Origin: Magnetovibrio sp.
GTDB lineage: Bacteria; Pseudomonadota; Alphaproteobacteria; Rhodospirillales; Magnetovibrionaceae
Assembly (NCBI GenBank): GCA_016763895.1
Contig: JAESSV010000225.1
Coordinates: 1-5,750 of the forward strand
Direction of reading: 5' to 3'
DNA: 5,750 nucleotides
Shown here: positions 1-5,750 of the stretch, piece by piece
Layout: every line of letters begins with the position of its first letter
Numbering within the stretch: position 1 is the first letter of the stretch
The notes under the pieces: generated by a model
Told to the model about the DNA's origin: nothing
The model's input: the letters and a program-made list of their open reading frames with translations, nothing else
The model's database searches: none
Position numbers and translations under genes: made by a program

Positions 1-515
1 CCTTGGGCGCGGCCCACGGTGCTATTAATGATGCTACCGCTAGATTTAGTGGACGAGCTGGTCGTGGTGCTCGTGGTGCTCGCTGCTACGCAGGAAAAAG
101 CTATCCATGCGCCACTATTCCAAGAAGCGGATATTTGTCTTAATCCTGTTGAGGGAATTGTGTAGCTGATGGAGTAGGGTGCTGCGGCATCGATCGTCGT
201 TGTGCCAATTGAGTCAATGATTTGAATTGAGGTTACCCCCGCCACCAGAGTAGCGGTCATCGTGATAATTTCCCCGGCGATCATGTTTGTGTTGCTCGCG
301 AATTGTATTGCGTTTGAGCCGAGTGAGGATTGATCGGCTGTTGCATTGATAGATGCGCAACCGGCCGACAGGGTCGCTGAAGCCGCCGTGGCAGTAAAGC
401 CGCCGCCGCCAGCTTGCGCCGATGTTGACAGGAAAAGCCCTGCGACAAGTGCACTGCCCCAAAGGCAGGGCCGTACAAGAGAGACGTTAGTGGCGATTAC
501 TTCTTTTAATAACAT
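1..515 (-). CDS. Secreted protein with signal peptide, two-cysteine domain and Ser/Thr-rich linker (3' end beyond window edge)
   Basis: The minus-strand frame from the ATG at 515-513 stays open for 171 codons to the window edge, so only the N-terminus is seen. A TAA lies directly before this ATG, so the gene cannot start further upstream in frame. Residues 1-35 form a signal peptide: Lys4 and Arg15, a hydrophobic stretch around residues 16-32, and an AQA cleavage site before four glycines. Residues 40-142 are rich in Ser, Thr, Ala and Ile, alternate in a beta-like pattern, and contain only Cys53 and Cys142, which could form a disulfide. Residues 146-159 are almost entirely Ser/Thr, like an extracellular linker. 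The next residues (about 160-171, with VGRAQ) are reminiscent of the lead-in to alphaproteobacterial autotransporter barrels, but no barrel is visible. Export is well supported; function is unknown. No clear Shine-Dalgarno is seen. Confidence 0.72.
   Translation of the reverse strand, partial: MLLKEVIATNVSLVRPCLWGSALVAGLFLSTSAQAGGGGFTATAASATLSAGCASINATADQSSLGSNAIQFASNTNMIAGEIITMTATLVAGVTSIQIIDSIGTTTIDAAAPYSISYTIPSTGLRQISASWNSGAWIAFSCVAASTTSTTTSSSTKSSGSIINSTVGRAQ
63..80. repeat. 9-bp tandem repeat, two copies, in the Ser/Thr linker
   Basis: The unit cgtggtgct occurs twice head to tail at 63-71 and 72-80. Read on the minus strand it encodes alternating Ser-Thr-Thr in the linker of the secreted protein. 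The length is a multiple of three, so copy-number change would lengthen or shorten the linker without a frameshift. With only two copies, variation is a possibility and not something seen here. Confidence 0.6.
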
Positions 516-536
516 TTAAACAACAATCCATTTTAT

Positions 537-566
537 TTTAAAGACAATATATTCTCTATATGTCAG
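537..566 (-). promoter_or_regulatory. Candidate promoter for the secreted-protein gene
   Basis: In the AT-rich 87-bp gap between the hydrolase stop and the ATG at 515, the minus strand reads CTGACA (566-561), an 18-nt spacer, then TTTAAA (542-537). A TAAAAT hexamer overlaps at 540-535 with a 20-nt spacer. AT-rich DNA yields such matches easily, so this is weak. Co-transcription from the hydrolase gene is equally possible, because no terminator hairpin is evident after that gene. Confidence 0.25.
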
Positions 567-602
567 CGGGATATCATGTTGTACACGAATTAATATTTTA
601 AA

Positions 603-1445
603 TTAATGTTGCGCAATTAAATGGCGAGCTTCCTTGAGTTTCTGTTGCCACGCTTCAGACCAACAGCACGAGTGCCCGTATCCATCCACCACCTGTAGCC
701 ATGCTTTATGTCTTGATCCCATGGCGGTTATGAAGTTTTTGGCCTGGCTCAATGGAATGACTTTGTCATCCCCACCGATAAAATGAAGTTGCGGGATACC
801 GGCGATTTGAGTAGCCACATCAATAGGGTTCAAAGACCCTTTCAAAGGTGAAATATCGTGCAGGGTTGTCCAAGCAATATGATCCAGCAAGCCTGCGATG
901 GTGATGAGGCTGTGCACATCCGTTCGCCGCGCGGCGAGCAATACAGCCAAGGTTCCCCCACCCGAATATCCAATCAGGTCAATTGAACGAGCATGGTATC
1001 GGGTTTTCAGAGTGTCCAAGGCGCGGTCATAAGCCTCGACGACCTCTGGACCATAACGACGACTGGACCAATAGAGCGAGGAACATCTGGTGAGTTCTTC
1101 AGCCGTTAGAAATTGGCAAGGCCTAGCCAGATAGATTGCGTCCCCCCGCGCATCAAGGCGGGATAAAGACAGGACGGGACTATTTAAAGGTGTTGGGTCC
1201 GCAGGTGCTCTCCCGCCTCGCCAGTTGCGACCATCCCCCTCGATATAAATGGTGATGAAGTCCTTCGGGCTCTGCGGTGGCGTGATTGCGGTCAGTTGAA
1301 AACGACCAGACTCTAGCCTCACAATATTTTTTCCATCCTCTTGGGCAGAGGTTATGAGCCTAGAATAGGGTGAGGAGCACGCCGTGAGGAAGAGTAATGC
1401 GAGCGACAGAAAGCCGTTAATCAGGGATTTATAAAAATCTGTCAT
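603..1445 (-). CDS. Lipoprotein alpha/beta hydrolase, putative
   Basis: The 280-residue product has a lipoprotein signal peptide ending in LTAC, with the lipidated cysteine at residue 23, so it is probably membrane anchored on the periplasmic side. The alpha/beta hydrolase fold is indicated by an EGDGRNW segment (69-75), a likely oxyanion-hole strand; the nucleophile elbow GYSGGG with Ser161; IGGDD with Asp226/Asp227 as candidate acid; and GYGHS with His258. The triad is therefore complete, and the length is normal for a single-domain enzyme. Cys110/Cys121 and Cys260/Cys261 suit an oxidising compartment. The start is supported by GGAG at 1458-1455, nine nucleotides upstream. A weak promoter candidate is TTGATG (1493-1488), a 17-nt spacer, then AATAGA (1470-1465). 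It lies 87 bp upstream of the secreted-protein gene on the same strand. Substrate cannot be read from the sequence; esterase or lipase-like activity is only an inference. Confidence 0.85.
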   Translation of the reverse strand: MTDFYKSLINGFLSLALLFLTACSSPYSRLITSAQEDGKNIVRLESGRFQLTAITPPQSPKDFITIYIEGDGRNWRGGRAPADPTPLNSPVLSLSRLDARGDAIYLARPCQFLTAEELTRCSSLYWSSRRYGPEVVEAYDRALDTLKTRYHARSIDLIGYSGGGTLAVLLAARRTDVHSLITIAGLLDHIAWTTLHDISPLKGSLNPIDVATQIAGIPQLHFIGGDDKVIPLSQAKNFITAMGSRHKAWLQVVDGYGHSCCWSEAWQQKLKEARHLIAQH

Positions 1446-1510
1446 GAACTCATACTCCAGTGTTTCTATTGTGGTGACAGCCTAAGCCATCAAGGCCGCC
1501 GCCGTGTGCA

Positions 1511-1540
1511 GTTGCTTCGGCTGAGAAAAGCAGAAGCAAC
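1511..1540. repeat. Perfect-arm inverted repeat (hairpin)
   Basis: GTTGCTTC at 1511-1518 pairs perfectly with GAAGCAAC at 1533-1540. After one G-A mismatch (1519/1532) the stem continues with GCT/AGC and closes on a six-base loop at 1523-1528. Neither strand has a following T-run, so it is not a classical intrinsic terminator. It lies in the upstream region of the hydrolase gene and ends exactly where recognisable IS3 transposase sequence begins. Confidence 0.6.
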
Positions 1541-1652
1541 GAGCAAAACGCCGCGACCAAATGGTTATGGACTTACAATAACGAAAGACCGAACGATGGC
1601 GATCGGTGGTATAACGCCAAAAGAAAAATTCGCGATGGTCATGCTAGCATAA
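1541..1652 (+). pseudogene. IS3-family transposase (OrfB) C-terminal remnant, frameshifted
   Basis: Translated from 1541, the DNA reads EQNAATKWLWTYNNERPN. One extra base at 1595 then shifts the frame, and from 1596 it reads MAIGGITPKEKFAMVMLA followed by TAA at 1650-1652. The two halves join into the C-terminal signature of IS3-family OrfB transposases (a W-Y-N-x-x-R-P segment followed by a G-G-x-T-P motif), closest from memory to the IS407-like group. Only about 36 residues remain out of a protein usually near 280, so the DDE catalytic core is gone. It is too short and too broken to be called by standard gene finding. The element relationship is well supported; the subgroup is tentative. 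Confidence 0.82.
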
Positions 1653-1697
1653 TAAGTTCTACACAGATGCTCCCTTAATTATGGGGGTATTCACACA
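1541..1697 (+). mobile_element. Right-end fragment of an IS3-family insertion sequence
   Basis: The transposase remnant is followed by about 45 bases ending in a G-run and TATTCACA (1683-1697), which resembles the right terminal repeat of IS407-like IS3 elements. These elements end in CA, and three CA pairs between 1692 and 1697 leave the exact end uncertain. The segment contains a CTCCC/GGGGG pairing (about 1670-1687). No matching left end is present in the window, so the left part of the element was deleted, perhaps near 1541. The integrase relic begins directly after it. Confidence 0.65.
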
Positions 1698-1718
1698 CGA
1701 GTTATTCTGTACAGGCAC

Positions 1719-2108
1719 ATGCCCGCAAATATCCAAGAATCTATCGAATTCTTGGTGGACTATGCCAGCCAGTGCGAGAATTGGGATGTTGAGCAAAAGA
1801 AAATCGCCGATCTGCATCATCGCATCATAAAACGCATCAACTCAAAGGCTAAAAAGCGATCCACGCTATATTCTTGCCGTCATCAATGTTCGGCAAATAT
1901 GAAGGCTAATGGTTATAGCAAAAAAGAAGTCGCCCACATCATGGGCCACGGTTCCAGTTGCGCAGCCACCCTTCACTATGGCCGAGGCGTGTCAGGCCGT
2001 AAAAGCATCAGCAAGCATGTGGATTGCGCGATTGAGGATATGTTGCCTAGGGTTGGCGAGAGGGGTGCTGTACCTGTGGCTTCATATACACCAAAACCGA
2101 AAATATGA
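1719..2108 (+). pseudogene. Tyrosine recombinase (phage-type integrase), C-terminal fragment
   Basis: The 129-residue frame matches the end of a tyrosine recombinase catalytic domain. STLYSCRHQC carries the box II Arg54 with a Tyr where many relatives have His, as in an alphaproteobacterial integrase subfamily with LYSARHQ. IMGHGSS carries His77, and TLHYGR carries the Tyr87 nucleophile. The arm-binding and core-binding domains, the box I arginine and the catalytic lysine region are missing; full relatives are around 300-450 residues. The ATG at 1719 is probably not a real start: the frame continues upstream without a stop to about 1698 with plausible integrase-like residues, up to the edge of the IS3 fragment. 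The gene therefore looks interrupted by that IS. It faces the 3' end of tRNA-Thr, 123 bp away, the usual arrangement for an element integrated in a tRNA gene. Recombinase activity is very unlikely. Confidence 0.8.
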
Positions 2109-2121
2109 GCTGGAAAAGGGT

Positions 2122-2148
2122 GGTTCTAGCGAGAATCATCGCTAAACC
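2122..2148. repeat. Inverted repeat after the integrase relic
   Basis: GGTT, a bulged C, then TAGCGA pair with TCGCTA and AACC around a six-base loop (2133-2138). It begins 13 bases after the integrase stop codon. There is no T-run on either side, so a terminator role is doubtful. It could be a leftover of the old element's end or a transcript-end structure. Confidence 0.4.
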
Positions 2149-2181
2149 CACAACACCCTGATAATAATGCAAAAATTACCT

Positions 2182-2224
2182 TGCAAAAATAAAAAGGGCT
2201 CAGCGAATGACCGCTAAGCCCTTT
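2182..2224 (-). terminator. Intrinsic terminator of the tRNA-Thr transcript
   Basis: On the minus strand, AAAGGGCTTAGCG pairs with CGCTGAGCCCTTT (2224-2193) with one internal mismatch (2201/2216). It is followed directly by a T-rich run, TTTTTATTTTTGC (2195-2183, overlapping the stem base). It starts 7 bases beyond the encoded CCA end of the tRNA, so it should end that transcript and also insulate the tRNA from the integrase relic. Confidence 0.88.
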
Positions 2225-2231
2225 ATTTGTA

Positions 2232-2307
<76 letters not shown>

Positions 2308-2325
2308 GCAGTGGATATTTGGGAT

Positions 2326-2354
2326 GATATACAGGCGAACTGGGGTTTGAGCAA
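2326..2354 (-). promoter_or_regulatory. Sigma-70-type promoter of tRNA-Thr
   Basis: On the minus strand, TTGCTC (2354-2349) is followed by a 17-nt spacer and TATATC (2331-2326). Position and spacing are right for a start about 10-12 bases before the mature tRNA 5' end at 2307. This gives a very short leader for RNase P to remove. Confidence 0.6.
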
Positions 2355-2432
2355 GGGGCTTTGCGGCAAAGGAAAGATTTTTTTGTTTGAAAGGGGTATG
2401 CTGCTCCAATGCGTTTTTAGAGGAGAAGAAAT

Positions 2433-3209
2433 ATGAGATATGCTCGGGCCGCTTTTGGGGTTGCTGTTTTGCTCGCTGGGCCTGTCTATGGCACCGAAAT
2501 AAACGTGATTGAGGCGCTGCAAAACAAGGCTGACCTTGGTGTTAAGCTTTCGGTTCAAGGTGATACGTTGGTGATTGAAAGCAAAGGCATGCCGAATCAC
2601 GTTACGGGTAATTTCCCTATGATGAATGACAGTGATGGCAATGGGCGGCCTGACAATCCAAATCAGATTCGCATTCAGGCCTATCGATTCGAAGTGCCGT
2701 TACACCCCAAACAGGCTCTCCGCACGTCGCCCTTGCCCATGGGGCCTGTGGCAATTTCGTTGGGGGGAGCTGTGTTTTACAATGCCTATTCGGCGGACCG
2801 GATGGATGCGGTGAAAAGTGAAGTCTTTGATGCCTGCAAAGGCTACCCCGACAGGCATGGACGTTATCACTATCACCAATATTCCCCGTGTGTTCCCCGT
2901 GTCGTTTTGGGCTCGGATGGTCATGCGGGTTTGATGGGGTGGGCTTTTGATGGTTTTGAACTGTATGGCATTAACCAAGACACCCATTCAGCCTTGGATG
3001 CATGCCAAGGTCATGAAGATAGCGTGCGCGGCTATCACTATCATATGAAAGCTTCGTTTCCGTATGTCATGGGGTGTTACCGGGGAACTCCAACGTTTCA
3101 AGACGGTCCAAAAACAAGCCTGAGACCAAAGATTCCCTTAAATATAGGCAGTTTCCGTGTGCCGCCGCGTCAAAAAGGGCGCCGGGCATTGCCGCCACCG
3201 CGTTATTAA
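2433..3209 (+). CDS. Secreted YHYH-domain protein with duplicated motif
   Basis: The 258-residue protein has a signal peptide at 1-20 (Arg2, Arg5, hydrophobic 6-16, cleavage after VYG), so it is exported. The family-defining motif occurs twice: DACKGYPDRHGRYHYH (133-148) and DACQGHEDSVRGYHYH (189-204). Between them lies the characteristic LGSDGHAGLMGWAFDGFELYG (159-179). Cys135/Cys153 and Cys191/Cys215 are likely disulfide partners, and the clustered His residues (142, 146, 148, 164, 194, 202, 204) could bind a metal. Residues 66-74 (D-S-D-G-N-G-R-P-D) look like an EF-hand or dockerin calcium loop placed before the NPN segment. The tail from about 226 is basic and proline-rich. AGGAG at 2421-2425, seven bases upstream, fixes the start. 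The YHYH family has no firmly established function; metal binding is inferred. The gene ends flush against the aroC stop codon on the other strand. Confidence 0.9.
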   Translation: MRYARAAFGVAVLLAGPVYGTEINVIEALQNKADLGVKLSVQGDTLVIESKGMPNHVTGNFPMMNDSDGNGRPDNPNQIRIQAYRFEVPLHPKQALRTSPLPMGPVAISLGGAVFYNAYSADRMDAVKSEVFDACKGYPDRHGRYHYHQYSPCVPRVVLGSDGHAGLMGWAFDGFELYGINQDTHSALDACQGHEDSVRGYHYHMKASFPYVMGCYRGTPTFQDGPKTSLRPKIPLNIGSFRVPPRQKGRRALPPPRY

Positions 3210-4292
3210 TTAGCCACATTGGGCCTTAAAACGCAGGTAATGATCGGCCAAGGTTAAGGCCAACATGGCTTCGGCGACGGGAACGGCGCGGATGCCGACG
3301 CACGGGTCATGGCGACCTTTGGTGATGATCTCGGCATTTTCGCCTGTGGTGGTAATGGTTTTGCGGGGGGTGAGGATCGAACTGGTGGGTTTGACCGCCA
3401 TCCGCGCGACGATGTCTTGCCCCGAAGATATACCGCCCAAGGTTCCACCAGCATTGTTGCTTTGAAACTCGGGGCCATTTTCACCCATGCGGATTTCATC
3501 GGCATTTTCTTCGCCGGTTAACCAGGCCGATGAAAATCCAGCACCGATTTCGACACCTTTAACGGCGGGGATCGACATCAATCCTTTGGCGATGTCGGCG
3601 TCCAAACGATCAAAGACCGGCTCGCCAAGTCCGGCTGGAATGCCTGTGGCTTGCACTTCTACAATGCCGCCAATGCTGGAATGGGCTTTGCGAACGCCCA
3701 ACAAAAGCTCTTCCCATAACGGGACGGTTTGGGCATCTGGGCAGAAAAAATCATTTTTATTGATTTGAGCCCAAACCCACCGCCCGGGATCAATGTCGAT
3801 GTGGCCCATTTGTACGAGGGCACCGCGAATTTTGACGCGTTTGGAAATCTTGTCTTCCAAGACCCGGCGCGCCACGGCTCCGGCGGCGACCCGCACGGCG
3901 GTTTCGCGGGCCGAAGATCGTCCACCCCCCCGATAATCACGGGCCCCATATTTGGCATGATAGGTAAAATCGGCGTGACCCGGGCGAAATTTATCTTTGA
4001 TGTCGCCATAGTCTTTGGACCGGTGGTCGGTGTTTTCAATCAACAAGCCAATGGGCGTGCCGGTGGTTTTGCCTTCAAAAACGCCGGATAAAATTTTGAC
4101 TTTGTCCGGTTCGCTGCGTTGCGTGGTGAATTTTGATTGTCCGGGGCGACGCTTGTCCAGATAAGGTTGAATATCGGCTTCGGACAATTTGATGCCGGGG
4201 GGGCAACCGTCAATGGTGCCGCCGATCGCAGGCCCATGAGATTCGCCAAACGTGGTCAGGCGGAACAGTTCGCCAAAGGTATTGCCAGACAT
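3210..4292 (-). CDS. aroC: Chorismate synthase
   Basis: AroC converts 5-enolpyruvylshikimate-3-phosphate to chorismate, the last shikimate-pathway step and branch point for aromatic amino acids, folate and quinones. It needs reduced FMN and works in the cytosol as a tetramer. The 360 residues match the usual length. Visible signatures are FGESHG with His19 (15-20), [12 protein letters not shown] (48-59), RPGHAD with His106 (103-108), [18 protein letters not shown] (122-139), SGQD near residue 291, MAVKPTSSI near 298-306, and the C-terminal [16 protein letters not shown]. Both histidines discussed as catalytic acids are present. The ATG is 13 bases after the fabI stop, with a weak GAAAG ribosome site just inside that gap, so translation is probably coupled to fabI. 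No terminator is visible: its stop codon touches the stop codon of the convergent YHYH gene. Confidence 0.98.
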   Translation of the reverse strand: MSGNTFGELFRLTTFGESHGPAIGGTIDGCPPGIKLSEADIQPYLDKRRPGQSKFTTQRSEPDKVKILSGVFEGKTTGTPIGLLIENTDHRSKDYGDIKDKFRPGHADFTYHAKYGARDYRGGGRSSARETAVRVAAGAVARRVLEDKISKRVKIRGALVQMGHIDIDPGRWVWAQINKNDFFCPDAQTVPLWEELLLGVRKAHSSIGGIVEVQATGIPAGLGEPVFDRLDADIAKGLMSIPAVKGVEIGAGFSSAWLTGEENADEIRMGENGPEFQSNNAGGTLGGISSGQDIVARMAVKPTSSILTPRKTITTTGENAEIITKGRHDPCVGIRAVPVAEAMLALTLADHYLRFKAQCG

Positions 4293-4305
4293 ATGGTAAC
4301 TTTCG

Positions 4306-5118
4306 TTAAACGGTTGAAATATCCGGCGCGTCGACGGCTTTCATGCCAACGGTGTGATAGCCGCAATCCACGTAATGCACTTCACCGGTGACACCGCTGG
4401 ACAACGAGGACAGCAAATACAACCCAGCCCCGCCAACGTCTTCGAGCGTCACGTTACGGCGCATGGGGGAATTAAGCTCGTTCCATTTTAAGATATAACG
4501 AAAATTACCGATGCCGCTTGAGGCGAGCGTTTTCATAGGCCCGGCGCTTAACGCATTCACGCGGATATTGCTGCGGCCCAGATCTTCGGCCAAATAACGC
4601 ACGCTGGCTTCCAAAGCAGCCTTGGCCACGCCGATGACGTTGTAATGGGGGATGACTTTTTCGGCACCATAATGGGTGAGGGTAATGATGGACCCGCCGT
4701 CCGTCATCAACGGCGCCGCGCGTTGGGTGATTGCCGTTAAAGAAAAGACCGAAATATCCATGCTGGTGAGGAAGTTTTCGCGGCTGGTATCGACATATCG
4801 ACCCTTAAGCTCGTCTTTGTCTGAATAAGCGATGGCATGAACCACAAAGTCCAGCTTGCCCCATCGATCTTTTACTTCGGAAAAGACCTGATCGATACTG
4901 TCCATATTGGTGACATCACATTCAATAAGAAAATCAGAATCAACCGAGTTTGCCAACGGTTCAACGCGTTTTTTCAAAGCATCGCCTTGGTAGGTGAATG
5001 CAATTTCGGCGCCTTGGGCGTGAAGCTGTTGGACAATGCCCCAAGCGATGGAACGATTGTTGGCGACGCCCATGACAAGGCCGCGTTTTCCAGCCATAAT
5101 TGGACCAGCTGTGCTCAT
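4306..5118 (-). CDS. fabI: Enoyl-[acyl-carrier-protein] reductase (NADH)
   Basis: FabI reduces trans-2-enoyl-ACP to acyl-ACP, the final step of each type II fatty-acid elongation cycle. It is a cytosolic SDR-fold tetramer and the target of triclosan. The 270 residues show the divergent cofactor loop [11 protein letters not shown] (17-27), CDVT (67-70), [13 protein letters not shown] (94-106), and the active site Tyr159-x6-Lys166 in [14 protein letters not shown], followed by [14 protein letters not shown]. The position equal to E. coli Tyr146 is His149 (TLTHYGAE), and the position equal to E. coli Gly93 is Ala97. AGGA at 5132-5129 lies 10 bases before the ATG at 5118; Met8 is a possible later start but has poorer upstream sequence. 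fabI is the first gene of a tight fabI-aroC pair and is divergent from the YihY gene, with a 159-bp shared control region. Confidence 0.97.
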   Translation of the reverse strand: MSTAGPIMAGKRGLVMGVANNRSIAWGIVQQLHAQGAEIAFTYQGDALKKRVEPLANSVDSDFLIECDVTNMDSIDQVFSEVKDRWGKLDFVVHAIAYSDKDELKGRYVDTSRENFLTSMDISVFSLTAITQRAAPLMTDGGSIITLTHYGAEKVIPHYNVIGVAKAALEASVRYLAEDLGRSNIRVNALSAGPMKTLASSGIGNFRYILKWNELNSPMRRNVTLEDVGGAGLYLLSSLSSGVTGEVHYVDCGYHTVGMKAVDAPDISTV

Positions 5119-5227
5119 GAATTAGGGGTCCTATCTTTCAAAAAGTCTACCAGAGTTGGATTGCATCTTACACGAAACAATGGACTGCTGAAAAGCCTTG
5201 CGACGAGAACCTTTCAATATTTAGCAA

Positions 5228-5258
5228 TTGACATGTATCATGACCGAATTGGGTTAAC
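5228..5258 (+). promoter_or_regulatory. Candidate promoter for the YihY-family gene
   Basis: A perfect TTGACA stands at 5228-5233. The best -10 match, GTTAAC at 5253-5258, is poor and sits 19 nt away. If used, transcription would start near 5264, leaving a leader of only about 14 bases before the ATG at 5278. The rest of the divergent 5119-5277 gap holds no recognisable operator; for fabI, TAAGAT on the minus strand near 5170 is a possible -10 with no clear -35. Confidence 0.35.
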
Positions 5259-5277
5259 AGATTGTTGTTGTTGAATA

Positions 5278-5750
5278 ATGAACGATATAAATCATAAAGG
5301 TGAACCAGCTAAGGCTAAATATACAAAGCGGATTCGTATATTTATAGAAGAGTTTCAAGCCTTTGCAGGTTTAGTGCTCAAACGTTTTGGCAATGACAAG
5401 TGCATGCATATCGCAGCAGCACTTAGCTATACAACCCTTTTGGCGCTCGTTCCTTTGGGGGCAATTGCGTTTTCAATTTTACGGGCGTTTCCCGTGTTTG
5501 ATAACATTCAAGGTCAGGTCAAAAGCTTGTTGTTTGAAAGTTTTATGCCCGAATCGGTGAATGGAGCCGAGGCATACTTTGATCATTTCGTTTTTCAAAC
5601 CCAAGGTTTAACGGCCATTGGTACGCTGGCTTTGACGGTGACGGCGATCATGTTGTTGTCAACGATTGAAACCGCTTTGAACGCCATTTTTCATGTCAAA
5701 ACCAAACGCCCGCTTGTCCCGCGTGTGTTGATGTTTTGGGCGGTGTTAAC
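5278..5750 (+). CDS. YihY/BrkB (UPF0761) family inner-membrane protein, N-terminal part
   Basis: The frame is open from the ATG at 5278 for 157 codons to the window edge, so the C-terminal half is missing. After a basic cytoplasmic N-terminus (1-40), residues 44-68 carry AAALSYTTLLALVPLGAIAF, the family's hallmark first membrane helix. Residues 111-138 hold the second, with TAIMLLSTIETALNAIF, followed by a positively charged HVKTKRPLVPR loop and the start of a further helix. These are typical of the YihY/BrkB family, whose old name of ribonuclease BN was a misassignment. The molecular role is not settled; transport or envelope functions have been suggested. A TGA at 5272-5274 blocks any earlier in-frame start. 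No Shine-Dalgarno precedes the ATG, only a TTG repeat (5262-5273). It is divergent from fabI. Confidence 0.88.
   Translation, partial: MNDINHKGEPAKAKYTKRIRIFIEEFQAFAGLVLKRFGNDKCMHIAAALSYTTLLALVPLGAIAFSILRAFPVFDNIQGQVKSLLFESFMPESVNGAEAYFDHFVFQTQGLTAIGTLALTVTAIMLLSTIETALNAIFHVKTKRPLVPRVLMFWAVL

Noticed and set aside
214..478. Minus-strand frames of 82 and 65 residues
   Set aside because: They lie in other frames inside the secreted-protein gene, which has a credible signal peptide and runs through the whole stretch to the edge.
1909..2145. A 78-residue plus-strand frame overlapping the integrase relic
   Set aside because: It is an alternative frame of the region that clearly encodes the integrase R-H-Y motifs.
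1..2180. A direct repeat of the tRNA-Thr 3' end that would mark the other att site
   Set aside because: Scanning for the T-loop and acceptor segment found no second copy; it may lie beyond the left edge.
3254..4391. Numerous frames of 66-126 residues on both strands over aroC
   Set aside because: All are shadows of the chorismate synthase gene with no family resemblance of their own.
5262..5273. Four TTG repeats before the YihY-family ATG
   Set aside because: Too short to call a functional simple-sequence repeat; noted only because it replaces a ribosome binding site.
4837..5274. A 145-residue plus-strand frame overlapping fabI and the divergent gap
   Set aside because: Most of it is antisense to fabI, and the protein has no recognisable pattern.

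Overview
The window looks like part of an alphaproteobacterial chromosome, probably Rhodospirillales-like. This rests on the look of the FabI and AroC proteins, the fabI-aroC order, the integrase subfamily and moderate GC content. Genus is not resolvable by eye. It divides into a left accessory segment (about 1-2180), a tRNA-Thr junction (2182-2354), and a right segment of ordinary chromosomal genes (2433-5750).

Left segment. A secreted protein with a signal peptide, a two-cysteine domain and a Ser/Thr-rich linker runs off the left edge on the minus strand (1-515). Upstream of it, on the same strand, is a lipoprotein alpha/beta hydrolase with a complete Ser-Asp-His triad (603-1445). Next come two plus-strand fossils. 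One is the frameshifted C-terminal end of an IS3-family transposase with its likely right terminus (1541 to about 1697). The other, directly abutting it, is the C-terminal catalytic part of a tyrosine recombinase (1719-2108). The integrase relic faces the 3' end of a tRNA-Thr(UGU) gene (2232-2307, minus), which has its own promoter and a strong terminator. The simplest reading is an old tRNA-targeted integrative element whose integrase was broken by an IS insertion and later deletion. The hydrolase and secreted-protein genes may be its cargo, but this is not proven.

Right segment. A secreted two-repeat YHYH-domain protein (2433-3209, plus) converges with zero spacing on aroC (3210-4292, minus). 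aroC is the second gene of a tight fabI-aroC pair, with fabI at 4306-5118 (minus). FabI makes the last reduction of each fatty-acid elongation cycle and AroC makes chorismate. Both are housekeeping functions and appear co-transcribed. A divergent YihY/BrkB-family membrane protein gene starts at 5278 and runs off the right edge.

No CRISPR array or defence cassette is visible. The most informative non-obvious signals are the IS3/integrase scar, the unannotated secreted-protein fragment at the left edge, the duplicated YHYH protein with an EF-hand-like insertion, and a Tyr-to-His replacement near the FabI active site.
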